This document shows positions 54,888 through 64,000 of a stretch of 64,000 nucleotides of DNA, piece after piece; position 1 is the stretch's first letter, and each line of letters begins with the position of its first letter. Position numbers and translations under genes: made by a program. Origin of the DNA: M269 sp964625615 (GTDB lineage Bacteria > Pseudomonadota > Gammaproteobacteria > Enterobacterales > Alteromonadaceae); the NCBI GenBank assembly GCA_964625615.1, contig CAZVDU010000005.1, forward strand, positions 1 to 64,000. Reading direction: 5' to 3'. The notes under the pieces are model-generated. The model was not told where the DNA came from, searched no databases, and worked only from the letters and a program-made list of their open reading frames with translations.

Positions 54888-55820
54888 GTGAACTCACCTG
54901 AAGTACAGACTATTATCGAGCTAGAAAATACGCTGGCAATAAAGACGCCTTCACCTGAGCAGCCTATAAAACCCAACTGGAAACATATCAAAGATTATCA
55001 GCTTTTTATAAAGAGGGACGATCTAATACATACTCAAGTATCCGGTAATAAATGGCGAAAACTTAAATACCAACTCCTTTCAGTTTTATCGCAGAACACC
55101 GATGCAAGCCACAGACACATCATTAGCTTTGGCGGAGGTTACTCCAATCACCTTCACGCATTGGCTTACTGTTGTCACAAGTTAAAAATTAGGTTCACAG
55201 CAATAGTTCGAGGAGATTACAGCACATCTCCAACCCCAATGCTCATAGATATCAAGCATTGGGGTTGTGACATTGAATACGTCACAAAGAAGCAATATCA
55301 AAAACGCTATGATAGTGATTACTTACAAGCGATAAGAAATAAGCACACTGACGCTGTTATCATTCCCGAAGGCGGGTCACAACAATCGGCTTTACCAGGT
55401 ATCAAGGAGATGGTAACCGAGTTCAGCCGCGACTATGATGCGATCATTTGCCCTGTTGCTAGTTCAGGTACTTTTGCAGGATTAATAAAACATTGCTCAA
55501 ACTCAAAGGCATTACACGGTATTGCAATGCTTAAAGGAAAAAACTACCTCGAAGAAGAAGTACTGAAACTCTTCCCTAACGCAAAGCTCACGTCAAATTG
55601 GAAAATTCACCACGATTATCATTGCGGCGGGTATGCTAAGAAAACAACTGAATTAACGGATTTCTGCCAATTGTTTAGGACTCAAACTAACATTCCAGTT
55701 GAACCAGTTTATAGTGGCAAAATGCTTTGGGGCTTGAAACAATTAATTGAAAGCCGCTTTCTCCCAATAGGCTCAAAAATCCTAGCAATTCATACAGGCG
55801 GGTTGCAAGGCCAACGATAG
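54888..55820 (+). CDS. PLP enzyme: ACC deaminase/D-cysteine desulfhydrase-like
   Basis: 310 aa, type II PLP fold. The PLP lysine is in FIKRDDLIHTQVSGNKWRKL. GGGYSNHLHALAYCCHKL follows and a C-terminal TGGLQG phosphate loop ends the protein. It could be 1-aminocyclopropane-1-carboxylate deaminase or D-cysteine desulfhydrase; the motifs seen do not separate them. Starts at GTG with a weak ribosome site (AGAG). Confidence 0.85.
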   Translation: MNSPEVQTIIELENTLAIKTPSPEQPIKPNWKHIKDYQLFIKRDDLIHTQVSGNKWRKLKYQLLSVLSQNTDASHRHIISFGGGYSNHLHALAYCCHKLKIRFTAIVRGDYSTSPTPMLIDIKHWGCDIEYVTKKQYQKRYDSDYLQAIRNKHTDAVIIPEGGSQQSALPGIKEMVTEFSRDYDAIICPVASSGTFAGLIKHCSNSKALHGIAMLKGKNYLEEEVLKLFPNAKLTSNWKIHHDYHCGGYAKKTTELTDFCQLFRTQTNIPVEPVYSGKMLWGLKQLIESRFLPIGSKILAIHTGGLQGQR

Positions 55821-55944
55821 CTTATCTTTAAATAGTATTATTAGTATAAAAGGGGCTTCGGTGAATAAACATCATCTAAGCCCGGTTTATCCTTAACTTA
55901 CTAGCAGCTATCACCATTTTGTCTTGCTTTTATTGTACTGCGGT

Positions 55945-56892
55945 TTAAATTGTGAGCATGTGCTGAGTTGCTTGGATAAGCAGTGTTCGCGTGCTTTCTT
56001 CAACTGACGCATGCCCTGAATCTTCGGCAATATGCAGTACAGATATAGGTAATGCTGCTTTCAGTGCCAAAGCGTTGTCAAACGGACAAACAATATCGTA
56101 ACGACCGTGAATAATTGCAGTTGGTATATCTTTAATACTCTCGCAGTTTTCTAGCAACTGGTTATCATCCAAAAAGCAATTATTCTTCATATAGTGTGCT
56201 TCATGGCGAGCAAGCGTCCAACAGTGCTCATCATTTAAGTTCGCGGCTAGAAACTCTTCATTCGGTACAAGCGTGCAACAGCTCAACTCCCAACGGGTCC
56301 AAGCTTTGGCAATTTGTTTTGCTAAAACATCATCATTACCTGTCATTAAATGATACCCTTCTTCAACAAAATTACCTTTTGAAGAATCAGGGAATGCTTC
56401 AACAAATTCAGCCCAATGATCGGGGAAGATTCTTGATGCACCGCCACCATTGAATGTCCATTGGATATCTTGTAACCGCGCTAAAAAAATCCCACGCAAT
56501 ACGAGACTTAAAACGACCTTAGCATTCGTTTGAGCATAAGCCAACGCCAGAGTTGAGCCCCACGAACCGCCAAACAAATGCCAATTATCTATATTTAAGT
56601 GCTGACGAATCTGCTCCATATCAACAATTAAATCTTGTGTGGTGTTGTTTTCTAGCAAACCATGAGGTGATGACCGACCACACCCTCTTTGATCAAACAG
56701 AATAATGCGATATTGGTCAGGATCAAAAAAACGGCGATCATTCTCAGAACATCCACCTCCCGGTCCACCATGCACAAACAACACTGGCTGCCCATTGGGG
56801 TTACCACACTGTTCAACATACACTTGGTGAGACTGCCCCACGTCCAGCATAAAATGGTCATAAGGCGTTATTTCAGGGAAAAATTCATTCAT
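55945..56892 (-). CDS. pip: Prolyl iminopeptidase
   Basis: Releases N-terminal proline. 315 aa alpha/beta hydrolase (S33). Oxyanion motif HGGPGGGCS near residue 41, RGCGRSSPHG, nucleophile Ser in GGSWGSTLALAYA near residue 110, and catalytic His in EDSGHAS near the end. Convergent with the PLP enzyme. Confidence 0.95.
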   Translation of the reverse strand: MNEFFPEITPYDHFMLDVGQSHQVYVEQCGNPNGQPVLFVHGGPGGGCSENDRRFFDPDQYRIILFDQRGCGRSSPHGLLENNTTQDLIVDMEQIRQHLNIDNWHLFGGSWGSTLALAYAQTNAKVVLSLVLRGIFLARLQDIQWTFNGGGASRIFPDHWAEFVEAFPDSSKGNFVEEGYHLMTGNDDVLAKQIAKAWTRWELSCCTLVPNEEFLAANLNDEHCWTLARHEAHYMKNNCFLDDNQLLENCESIKDIPTAIIHGRYDIVCPFDNALALKAALPISVLHIAEDSGHASVEESTRTLLIQATQHMLTI

Positions 56893-56914
56893 CGTTACTA
56901 AGCTCTAGATATAC

Positions 56915-57388
56915 CTACTTCTGCGTTCGAGGCTGATTAATAACAACCATATCACCGACGCTTACTTTATGCCGTTTAAACCACCCTCGATTCATCTCGA
57001 TAGCATAGCGCACTGACTTCTCAGAAGACTGCTTTTTACTGTCAAACGGTAACATTTGTACAATTCGGACTATTTCTCCACCTTCCTGAACAAATGCAAT
57101 ATCAATCGGCAGGAAAATATCTTGTGTTGATAATTGGGCTATTTGGACTAATCCATAATCAAATAACATACCGCAATCATCACAAAGCACACGTTTATGA
57201 GCAAGTCCATGCTCACGTAACTCTGGCGTATTTGCATATTCAAGCGTTAGTACCTTTCCCGCAACAGAAACGGAAATATTAGGAAAAGACTGACTTGAAT
57301 GCGCAAAACTATTTTTCGACAGTGTTATAAGCCCAACCAACACAATAAAAAGAAGATTGGGGCTTTTTACAGATACCATATTGAACAT
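56915..57388 (-). CDS. DUF192 family exported protein
   Basis: 157 aa with a signal peptide (ends near FAHS). The DUF192 core includes TPELREHGLAHKRVLCDDCGMLFDY and FLPIDIAFVQEGGEIVRI, RYAIEMNRGWFKRHKVSVGD. Function unknown; family is often metal- or stress-linked but this is not shown. A second start three codons in is possible. DUF819 gene lies upstream, 13 bp away. Confidence 0.9.
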   Translation of the reverse strand: MFNMVSVKSPNLLFIVLVGLITLSKNSFAHSSQSFPNISVSVAGKVLTLEYANTPELREHGLAHKRVLCDDCGMLFDYGLVQIAQLSTQDIFLPIDIAFVQEGGEIVRIVQMLPFDSKKQSSEKSVRYAIEMNRGWFKRHKVSVGDMVVINQPRTQK

Positions 57389-57401
57389 TCTATATAGCCA
57401 A

Positions 57402-58607
57402 CTACGTTAATAGCGTGGCTACCGCGAGTCCTAATGGCGTGCCTACAATATAACCAGCTACGCCAGCCAAAACACCGGGCGTCGCTAAGCCAGTCCAACC
57501 ACGCGCTACAGCTAAAGCGGGCGCCGTCGTAGCACCAAGTATCGCAGCATTAGATGCAATGATAATTTCTGGTAAGGATAATGCCAGAGCAGGTTCTTCG
57601 TCTTTGTTTGACATCTTTCTTGCGATGTTAGAGATAAGCGCTCCCCCAACAAAAACAACCAAGAAGTGAATCAACAAGAGAATGACAACAAAGCCTAGAA
57701 GTATAGGGGCGACACTGAGTAATTTAGCAACGTCAGCACCAGCTGCAATGGCCGCAAAAAATACAAAAGCTAGAACCAACCCTACCGTTTGCCCTCCATT
57801 CATTTTCTTCATTTGGTTGGGTGCAAAAGTCGCTGGCAATACAGAGAACAAAGTAATAAAGACATACCTTAGTCGGCCATAATCAAAATCAGATGTGGTA
57901 TTTAAAACAGCCACTAATCCATCAGACAAAGCAACCACTATCAAAGTAAAAGTCAATGCTGCTGCCAGGCTATAACCTGTAACACCTGATTCGCCCGTTT
58001 CGGATTCTTCTTCGTAAGCTAACACATGATTGCGTTGTGCAAATTTTCCCATCAACCATTTAGAAGCAGGCATAATTGCAATAACGGCTAGAAATATAGC
58101 ACTCATTAAATTGTCTACGGCTGTCGCTGCAGAAATAATATTGGCATCATCAAAGCCCGTTGATTGAATAACAGCCGCATAGTTAACAGAGCCTCCGGTA
58201 TAGGTAGCTGTAAATATTCCTGCAAGTGCTGCTTCCTGCGCACCAACATCTAACAACCCGGCAGCAACAATTGATCCAACGGCAGTGCCAATACACGCCA
58301 AGATAAACGCAATCCCAACACGTCCGCTTTCAGCAATAATACGCCTCACATCGGCTTGCATTAGAAATAAGGGAATAATGGCAGGTACACAATAAGAAAA
58401 GACAAAACCATAAGCCGGTGCATCTTTTGGAATAAGCCCTAGATTGGAGGCTAGAATAGCGCCCAAGATAGCCCATACTGTGCCTGTAACCATCTTACCC
58501 CATGATCTTTGTTCGGCCCAAAAGCCAAACAACGCAATAGCAAAAAGGGCGGCCAATACAGCAAAAGGTTGATCAGCTGGTATAACAGAGAAGTCGGGGG
58601 ATGGCAT
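57402..58607 (-). CDS. DUF819 family membrane protein (YjcL type)
   Basis: 401 aa with about 10-12 helices (FAVLAALFAIALFGFWAEQR, AFILACIGTAVGSIVAAGLL). DUF819 hallmarks are TATYTGGSVNYAAVIQSTG and NAAILGATTAPALAVARGW, suggesting a transporter; substrate unknown. The next gene (DUF192) begins 13 bp downstream, so the two are likely one operon. An inverted repeat at 58633-58657 sits just upstream. Confidence 0.88.
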   Translation of the reverse strand: MPSPDFSVIPADQPFAVLAALFAIALFGFWAEQRSWGKMVTGTVWAILGAILASNLGLIPKDAPAYGFVFSYCVPAIIPLFLMQADVRRIIAESGRVGIAFILACIGTAVGSIVAAGLLDVGAQEAALAGIFTATYTGGSVNYAAVIQSTGFDDANIISAATAVDNLMSAIFLAVIAIMPASKWLMGKFAQRNHVLAYEEESETGESGVTGYSLAAALTFTLIVVALSDGLVAVLNTTSDFDYGRLRYVFITLFSVLPATFAPNQMKKMNGGQTVGLVLAFVFFAAIAAGADVAKLLSVAPILLGFVVILLLIHFLVVFVGGALISNIARKMSNKDEEPALALSLPEIIIASNAAILGATTAPALAVARGWTGLATPGVLAGVAGYIVGTPLGLAVATLLT

Positions 58608-58632
58608 AGAATATTACACTTAGGAAGTTATT

Positions 58633-58657
58633 ATCTTTATGCGCTAAGCATAAAGAT
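58633..58657. promoter_or_regulatory. 10-bp inverted repeat upstream of the DUF819 gene
   Basis: ATCTTTATGC, spacer GCTAA, GCATAAAGAT: perfect 10-bp arms 26 bp before the DUF819 start. Candidate operator; no T tract for a terminator. The rest of 58608-58936 (329 bp) holds the 14-bp palindrome at 58858 and no gene. Confidence 0.55.
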
Positions 58658-58857
58658 TTGATTTACACCATGCAAGTAACACTTTAGTGCGCCAACACAT
58701 CCAATATTTAGGACTCTTAAGGCGATAAACTGGGTACCCCTTCAATATTCTGAAAGGAGATATAACCTCAATTCCTCGCAGGGTTGAATAAAAGATACCC
58801 TATTAATGGCTCATCACTGTTTTAACTGATTTAAAAATCCGCTTTTAAGAACCGATG

Positions 58858-58871
58858 TCCCCAATTGGGGA
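58858..58871. promoter_or_regulatory. 14-bp palindrome upstream of the large lipoprotein gene
   Basis: TCCCCAATTGGGGA is perfectly symmetric and lies 66 bp before the ATG at 58937. Candidate operator; the binding protein is unknown. Confidence 0.5.
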
Positions 58872-58936
58872 TTGCGCCATCGACATTGCGTTTCATATTC
58901 TAATTTGGTTAATAATGAATCAAATATAGGGATTTT

Positions 58937-61888
58937 ATGGAAAGCTTAGCTCACCTAACTATCAAATCATTAGTTCTGGGCATTTTACTCACCCTGTTAT
59001 CCGCATGCAGTGACGATACTGTAGCACCAGAAGACATAGGCATTGTGCCTCCGGATGACCCAGATCCTGAACCAGATCCGGATCCTGACCCAGGCCCTGA
59101 ACCAGAAGGTCAACCAGTGACCATTCCAGCAGATGGTGGCATGGTTGTAGTGGAAGTCGACGGACAAGAACTAACCTTCGATATACCTGCCGGTGCCGTT
59201 GCAGAAGACACCAATATTTTTGTCAGCAGCGTCGCCTTTGATGACATTGAAGTAGTCGAAGATCCAGCCTCTGTGTTGATTAGTTTAAACTTCGAGCCCT
59301 CCAGTGTGCAGTTTGGAGCACCTGTTCGTGTCAGTGGTGGTTTAGAATCAGAGCGCCTTGATGCAGGTGGCCTGTATAGTGGTTTTGGCATAGAAAACGG
59401 GCAGGTTAGTTCACTACCAGTCAACATTACGCCTCCGACCAGCGGATTAGGACGCCCAACTTTTGACTTCGAAATCAATACTACAATGCCAACAGTGGGG
59501 ATCGTATTATTAGGTCATCGACTGTCCCTAACTGGCCCAGCAGAAGTGCAGGTTGGTGAGGGCGGAGGCCTTCAAGCTGAGCTCACAAGAGAAGACAGTG
59601 GAATTACAATTACCGAGTTTAGCGCCGAAGTATTTATTTCTGATGATACGTCTCCAGTATCTTTACCAAGCGGGAGTAGCCTAACGTTAGCTGAGTTTAC
59701 CCCAGAGCCCGAAGACTTAGAGCGCAATGGCGTTGCCACAGACATATCTAGCTTTATCTGTAATCAGGAAGGAGCATTTTCTATTTCTATCAGAGCTGCG
59801 AGTGGGCAAGCCATGTTACCTGACATTGGCAATGGCGCTGCCGTGATTGGAGTCAACACTTTTTCAACCATCGATCTTATCGGCGAATGCCTACTCCAAG
59901 ACACGCAGCCCCCAGAAGATATTACGATCGCGGGTCAAAACGCCTTCAACGAGATTCGATTAGCGAATTCATATGGCGTTTCCGTGTCTTATGATGTTGA
60001 CTCTTTTGAATCAGTTGATCCCACAAATTTAAACCGACTTACTGCGGAAAACGCACGTGCAACGACAACAACTTCGCCGATCACCGATGAAGGTATTGCC
60101 GTTAATTTGAACCGATTACCTGATGATATGCGCTCTTGTATTACCGAATTACCCAATGTCGTACCCAGTGAAGAGCGCTCGTCAACCAACTATTCAGCAC
60201 AAATTAGCTGCCCACGTCGCGAAGACGGATCCAGCAACCCTATTTCTGATATGGGGGACGGCACTTTCCGTTTTGCATCAGATGATCGAGAAATAGTAAG
60301 GATCACCCTTGAACCTGGGGTAGGGTTGGTCACCCAGGTGGGCGAGGGGTTCAACGACTTTAATGACGCGCGGATAAATCAAGTACCTGATATCCTCTAT
60401 CGTAATGCGGCCAATACAAATGAAGGCACTTCCGCTGCCTTAAGCAGTGAGTTCTTTTTAAATGTTGCTCCACCACAACCTTTCCAGACGTTTGATGAAG
60501 GCGCCAGACCCACAGTCGCAATTAGTAACTTCGCTGGGTTAAATAGCGAAATTACGATACGGACGAACGCGGTTGAGCAACTCATTACTTTTATAGAAAC
60601 ATCCGAACCAGGCTCGGATACGTTAACTGGATTTATTGATGTACAACCTATCGCTGAACCTCAAGGTGGGCAAAACTCAGTAACGATGAATATATTAAGG
60701 CCTACACTAGTCGAGTTGATAAACACCAATGCCACGGATATCAGTGATATCTCTATTGCCGCCGTCAATAACCAGCCCCTACCAAGTGACGCTTTGTTTA
60801 ATATTACAAATGATCCCGATAACCCATTGGTTAGCCCAAATACCCTAATAGGGACAGGTACATCTATAGCAACAAACCTTCAAGGGCTTACACCGGAGCA
60901 AGTTTGTCCTGTACCACCACCTAGCGCCCCTTCGACACGATGCAGTTCAGGTAATCGTGAGGCCCTGCTATCAGTTAATTTAAGTGACGAAGTGGTTATT
61001 TACGACTCAATAACAGGCCAGTTCTCGCAATTTTTCCTACAAGACGTGGATTTTAGCACGCCCACTATTTCCCGAACGGCAGCCATCGAAGCAACACAAG
61101 CACCTGATCAATGCGTGCTCTATTCGGATGCTGGCGGTCAATTATTGCTCTTCGATACTAATGGAACACAACTGACTGGCGATGGATTGGGCAACCTTAA
61201 TGCAAACGGAGGCGCATTATTAACAGGCCGTGACCAACCAACACCTGTGATTGAATACTTAGGATACGATTTCTATTCTCCTGATGGTGGCACTACATGG
61301 CAATTATTCATAGCTGTTCGCGCAGACACCGACGGTGACGCGAGTGGTTTTATAGATACCACTCAAGTTATCAGATATGACTATGCACTAACAGGCAATA
61401 CAGTGTTGTCGAACCCAGTAGTAATAGCCACAGAAGCTGATTCTAGAGATAGTTTTCAGGATGTGCTCGTTATTGGTGACAGAGTTTATGTCACACAAAA
61501 CCTCAGAGGCGAACAAGACCCAATTCGCGTATTCAATGCTGACACGGGGGACGAACTTTCACCACTATTGACCGACTTGACGGATCCCAGGCAAATGGCT
61601 GTAACCTTCGATGGTAATCTGGCTGTAGTAGATTTCCCTATAGAAACTTTCTTCGTTATCGATATACAAACAGGTGAGCGTATAAGAGAGTTTAGACTAG
61701 GTGATGGAGACAACAGAGGCAATGATAGGTTGCGTGGTATCGCACCGCTTAGGAATGGGGATTTCTTCGCCAGCGGTTTATCCGATATTAACCGTTCTGT
61801 CGTGAACCAATACACAGGTTTTATTCAGGAGGTAAGAGACAATAGCTCTAGCAATGGTGTATTCGTTGGGCGAGCTTGTTTACCCTAA
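58937..61888 (+). CDS. Large lipoprotein with ZU5-like and propeller-like regions
   Basis: 983 aa. Lipobox LLSAC (Cys 24), then an Asp/Pro/Glu linker (PDDPDPEPDPDPDPGPEPEG, residues 39-58). Residues 61-185 resemble a ZU5 domain (FDIPAGAVAEDTNIFVSSVA). The middle has only short Ig-like hints. The C-terminal third (about 670-980) looks like a lipoprotein-anchored beta-propeller (LLSVNLSDEVVIYDSITG, MAVTFDGNLAVVDFPIETFF, GIAPLRNGDFFASGLSD). AGGGA precedes the ATG. No enzyme motif; surface exposure is likely. Stands alone between the DUF819 operon and acnB. Confidence 0.85.
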   Translation: MESLAHLTIKSLVLGILLTLLSACSDDTVAPEDIGIVPPDDPDPEPDPDPDPGPEPEGQPVTIPADGGMVVVEVDGQELTFDIPAGAVAEDTNIFVSSVAFDDIEVVEDPASVLISLNFEPSSVQFGAPVRVSGGLESERLDAGGLYSGFGIENGQVSSLPVNITPPTSGLGRPTFDFEINTTMPTVGIVLLGHRLSLTGPAEVQVGEGGGLQAELTREDSGITITEFSAEVFISDDTSPVSLPSGSSLTLAEFTPEPEDLERNGVATDISSFICNQEGAFSISIRAASGQAMLPDIGNGAAVIGVNTFSTIDLIGECLLQDTQPPEDITIAGQNAFNEIRLANSYGVSVSYDVDSFESVDPTNLNRLTAENARATTTTSPITDEGIAVNLNRLPDDMRSCITELPNVVPSEERSSTNYSAQISCPRREDGSSNPISDMGDGTFRFASDDREIVRITLEPGVGLVTQVGEGFNDFNDARINQVPDILYRNAANTNEGTSAALSSEFFLNVAPPQPFQTFDEGARPTVAISNFAGLNSEITIRTNAVEQLITFIETSEPGSDTLTGFIDVQPIAEPQGGQNSVTMNILRPTLVELINTNATDISDISIAAVNNQPLPSDALFNITNDPDNPLVSPNTLIGTGTSIATNLQGLTPEQVCPVPPPSAPSTRCSSGNREALLSVNLSDEVVIYDSITGQFSQFFLQDVDFSTPTISRTAAIEATQAPDQCVLYSDAGGQLLLFDTNGTQLTGDGLGNLNANGGALLTGRDQPTPVIEYLGYDFYSPDGGTTWQLFIAVRADTDGDASGFIDTTQVIRYDYALTGNTVLSNPVVIATEADSRDSFQDVLVIGDRVYVTQNLRGEQDPIRVFNADTGDELSPLLTDLTDPRQMAVTFDGNLAVVDFPIETFFVIDIQTGERIREFRLGDGDNRGNDRLRGIAPLRNGDFFASGLSDINRSVVNQYTGFIQEVRDNSSSNGVFVGRACLP

Positions 61889-61965
61889 ATGATACTTATA
61901 CCTTATCCTGTACTATTTTACCGCTCACCCTTATTGTGGGCGATGTGCTGAATAAATATTAGAAA

Positions 61966-61994
61966 CAAAAAAGCCGAGCTTCATGCTCGGCTTT
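61966..61994 (-). terminator. Intrinsic terminator after acnB
   Basis: Minus strand AAAGCCGAGC, loop ATGAA, GCTCGGCTTTTTTG, 25 bp past the acnB stop. It may also end the convergent lipoprotein transcript. Confidence 0.88.
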
Positions 61995-62019
61995 CATTTA
62001 ACTATTTAACTTTAGCGAG

Positions 62020-64000
62020 TTAAGCAATATTCAACGCTGGAATTATCTTCGCTTGCGCTTCTTCTTCCGCTTTCTTGAAATCTTCCATTCGGTCAAAATT
62101 CAAATACTTGAAGACTTCACCCGACATGGATTCTATCTTGTTAGCGTATTCCATATATTCTTCTGTTGTCGGGATCTTACCAACAATCGCGCCCACAGCT
62201 GCCATTTCAGCAGAACATAAGTAGACATTCGCGCCATCGCCTAAACGATTAGGAAAGTTACGAGTAGAAGTAGACAATACAGTCGCACCAGCAAGTACTC
62301 GTGCTTGGTTACCCATACACAATGAACAGCCTGGCATTTCTGTACGCACACCAGCTCGCCCATAGATGTTGTAGTAGCCTTCTTCCATTAAGACAGCTTT
62401 ATCCATCTTAGTGGGAGGTGACATCCACAAGCGTGTTGGTAATACTTGATTGTACTGTTCAAGCAACTTACCAGCCGCACGGAAATGACCAATGTTAGTC
62501 ATACATGAACCGATGAATACTTCATCAACCTTATCACCAGCAACGTCAGACAATGTTTTCGCATCATCGGGGTCATTCGGGCAACAAAGGATAGGCTCTT
62601 TGATATCAGCCAAATCAATCTCAATCACTTCTGCGTATTCAGCATCCGCATCAGCTTGCATCAATTCTGGGTTAGCTAGCCACTCTTCCATCTTACGAGC
62701 GCGGCGCTCTAGTGTACGTGGGTCGCCATAACCTTCGTTAATCATCCAACGAAGCATAGTAATGTTAGAGTTCAAGTACTCTGCAATTGACTCTTCAGAG
62801 AGTTTGATTGTACAGCCAGCAGCAGAACGCTCAGCAGAAGCATCAGACAATTCGAATGCTTGTTCGACGGTCAGATTATCTAGGCCTTCGATTTCTAACA
62901 CACGACCAGAGAACGCATTCACTTTACCTTTCTTAGCAACAGTCAATAAGCCTTGTTTGATACCGTACAATGGAATTGCATGAACAAGATCACGTAACGT
63001 AATGCCAGGCTGCATTTCACCTTTAAAACGAACCAGAACAGATTCAGGCATATCCAGTGGCATAACACCTGTTGCAGCAGCAAAGGCAACCAAACCGGAA
63101 CCCGCAGGGAATGAAATTCCAAGAGGGAAACGTGTATGAGAGTCACCACCAGTACCAACGGTATCAGGCAACAACATACGATTTAACCAAGAGTGAATGA
63201 TACCGTCGCCTGCGCGAAGAGAAACACCACCACGATTCATAATAAAATCAGGTAATGTGTGCTGTGTTTCGATATCAACCGGCTTAGGGTAAGCGGCTGT
63301 GTGACAGAAAGACTGCATCGTTAAATCAGCTGAAAAGCCTAAACATGCCAGATCTTTCAATTCATCACGCGTCATAGGTCCCGTTGTATCTTGAGAACCA
63401 ACAGTAGTCATTTTAGGCTCACAGTATGTCCCAGGACGAACACCTTCAACGCCACATGCTTTACCCACCATTTTTTGCGCTAATGTGTAACCTTTACCAG
63501 TATCAACAGGTTGCTCTGGCTTACGGAATAATTCAGACGTACCCAAACCAAGGGATTCACGCGCTTTTTCGGTTAAGCCACGACCAATGATCAGGTTAAT
63601 ACGACCACCAGCACGTACTTCGTCCAACAATACGTCAGACTTATAAGCGTATTCAGCAACCGTTTCACCCGTTGCATTATTCGTGATCTTACCTTCTAGT
63701 GGGAAGATATCGATCACATCGCCCATGTTCATTTTTTCAACATCAGCTTCAAAAACAAGTGCACCAGCATCTTCCATGGTATTGAAGAAGATAGGGGCAA
63801 CTTTACTACCGATACAAATACCACCACCACGCTTATTAGGAACGCCGGGTAAATCTTCTCCGAAGAACCATAAAACAGAGTTAGTTGCTGATTTACGTGA
63901 TGAACCTGTACCTACAACATCACCAACAAAAGCGACTTGATGACCTTTAGCTTTGATTTCGTCAATTTGTGCTAACGGACCTACTTCGCCATGTTTTTCA
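62020..64000 (-). CDS. acnB: Aconitate hydratase B AcnB (5' end beyond window)
   Basis: TCA-cycle enzyme that isomerises citrate via cis-aconitate. Partial: 660 codons of about 865 are in the window, and the frame runs off the right end in phase. The swivel part near the cut reads GTGSSRKSATNSVLWFFGED. The 4Fe-4S Cys ligands are in FIGSCMTNIGHFR and MPGCSLCMGNQAR. An internal ATG at 63777 is not the start. AcnB also acts as a post-transcriptional regulator in E. coli, which is not tested here. Confidence 0.96.
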   Translation of the reverse strand, partial: EKHGEVGPLAQIDEIKAKGHQVAFVGDVVGTGSSRKSATNSVLWFFGEDLPGVPNKRGGGICIGSKVAPIFFNTMEDAGALVFEADVEKMNMGDVIDIFPLEGKITNNATGETVAEYAYKSDVLLDEVRAGGRINLIIGRGLTEKARESLGLGTSELFRKPEQPVDTGKGYTLAQKMVGKACGVEGVRPGTYCEPKMTTVGSQDTTGPMTRDELKDLACLGFSADLTMQSFCHTAAYPKPVDIETQHTLPDFIMNRGGVSLRAGDGIIHSWLNRMLLPDTVGTGGDSHTRFPLGISFPAGSGLVAFAAATGVMPLDMPESVLVRFKGEMQPGITLRDLVHAIPLYGIKQGLLTVAKKGKVNAFSGRVLEIEGLDNLTVEQAFELSDASAERSAAGCTIKLSEESIAEYLNSNITMLRWMINEGYGDPRTLERRARKMEEWLANPELMQADADAEYAEVIEIDLADIKEPILCCPNDPDDAKTLSDVAGDKVDEVFIGSCMTNIGHFRAAGKLLEQYNQVLPTRLWMSPPTKMDKAVLMEEGYYNIYGRAGVRTEMPGCSLCMGNQARVLAGATVLSTSTRNFPNRLGDGANVYLCSAEMAAVGAIVGKIPTTEEYMEYANKIESMSGEVFKYLNFDRMEDFKKAEEEAQAKIIPALNIA

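Noticed and set aside
1..64000. Mobile elements, CRISPR arrays, prophage, defence or secondary-metabolite clusters
   Set aside because: No transposase, integrase, Cas, restriction or NRPS/PKS-type gene was found, and no regular repeat-spacer array. Repeats here are short and local.

Overview
The window reads as chromosomal DNA of a motile, Gram-negative gammaproteobacterium of moderate to low GC (an estimate by eye, nearer 40-45% than 50%). Three things point there. The flagellar layout cheV-cheR-flgBCDEFGHIJKL with divergent flgA-flgM-flgN is that of Vibrio and Pseudomonas. H-ring genes of Vibrio type (flgP, flgT) are present. The gene neighbourhood purL-mltF-tadA / guaBA-xseA / der-bamB-yfgM-hisS-ispG-rodZ-rlmN-ndk is close to one region of the E. 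coli chromosome. Genus is not resolved; a marine lineage is a guess.

Region 1 (1-22.7 kb) is flagellar. Three short flagellin genes (326-3614, minus) are followed by two accessory genes: a TPR/LysM lipoprotein that looks like a second PilW, and a sialidase-fold propeller protein. Next come flgL to flgF in one operon and flgE to flgB in another, separated by a strong terminator and a sigma-54 promoter, then cheR-cheV. The divergent arm holds flgA, flgM-flgN, flgP and flgT. Sigma-54 sites before flgB, flgF and flgA, and a perfect sigma-28 site before flgM, show a classical hierarchy: sigma-54 for hook and basal body, sigma-28 for late genes.

Region 2 (22.7-46.4 kb) is housekeeping: tRNA-Arg(CCT), an Smr-domain protein, purL, mltF, tadA, a PspB-like peptide, a membrane protein, guaA-guaB (GMP synthesis), xseA, der, bamB, yfgM, hisS, ispG, rodZ, a PilW-type lipoprotein, rlmN and ndk. 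Most transcription units end in recognisable intrinsic terminators.

Region 3 (46.4-52.8 kb) holds a DUF3545 gene of 58 codons, ung and the threonine operon thrABC. In front of thrA lie a Thr-rich leader peptide (thrL), an attenuator terminator, and three tandem 8-bp repeats that match the MetJ operator (met box). This suggests dual control of the common aspartate/homoserine branch by threonine (attenuation) and methionine (MetJ). It is the most interesting regulatory observation here.

Region 4 (52.8-64 kb) is accessory and catabolic: a small secreted protein, a membrane-anchored AraC-type regulator, a MAPEG protein, a PLP-dependent ACC deaminase/D-cysteine desulfhydrase-like enzyme, prolyl iminopeptidase, a DUF192 protein, a DUF819 transporter-like protein, a 983-residue lipoprotein and the 3' two thirds of acnB, cut by the window end. 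No insertion sequence, prophage, CRISPR array or defence locus was seen. The window is mostly core genome and does not contain an obvious new multi-gene system.
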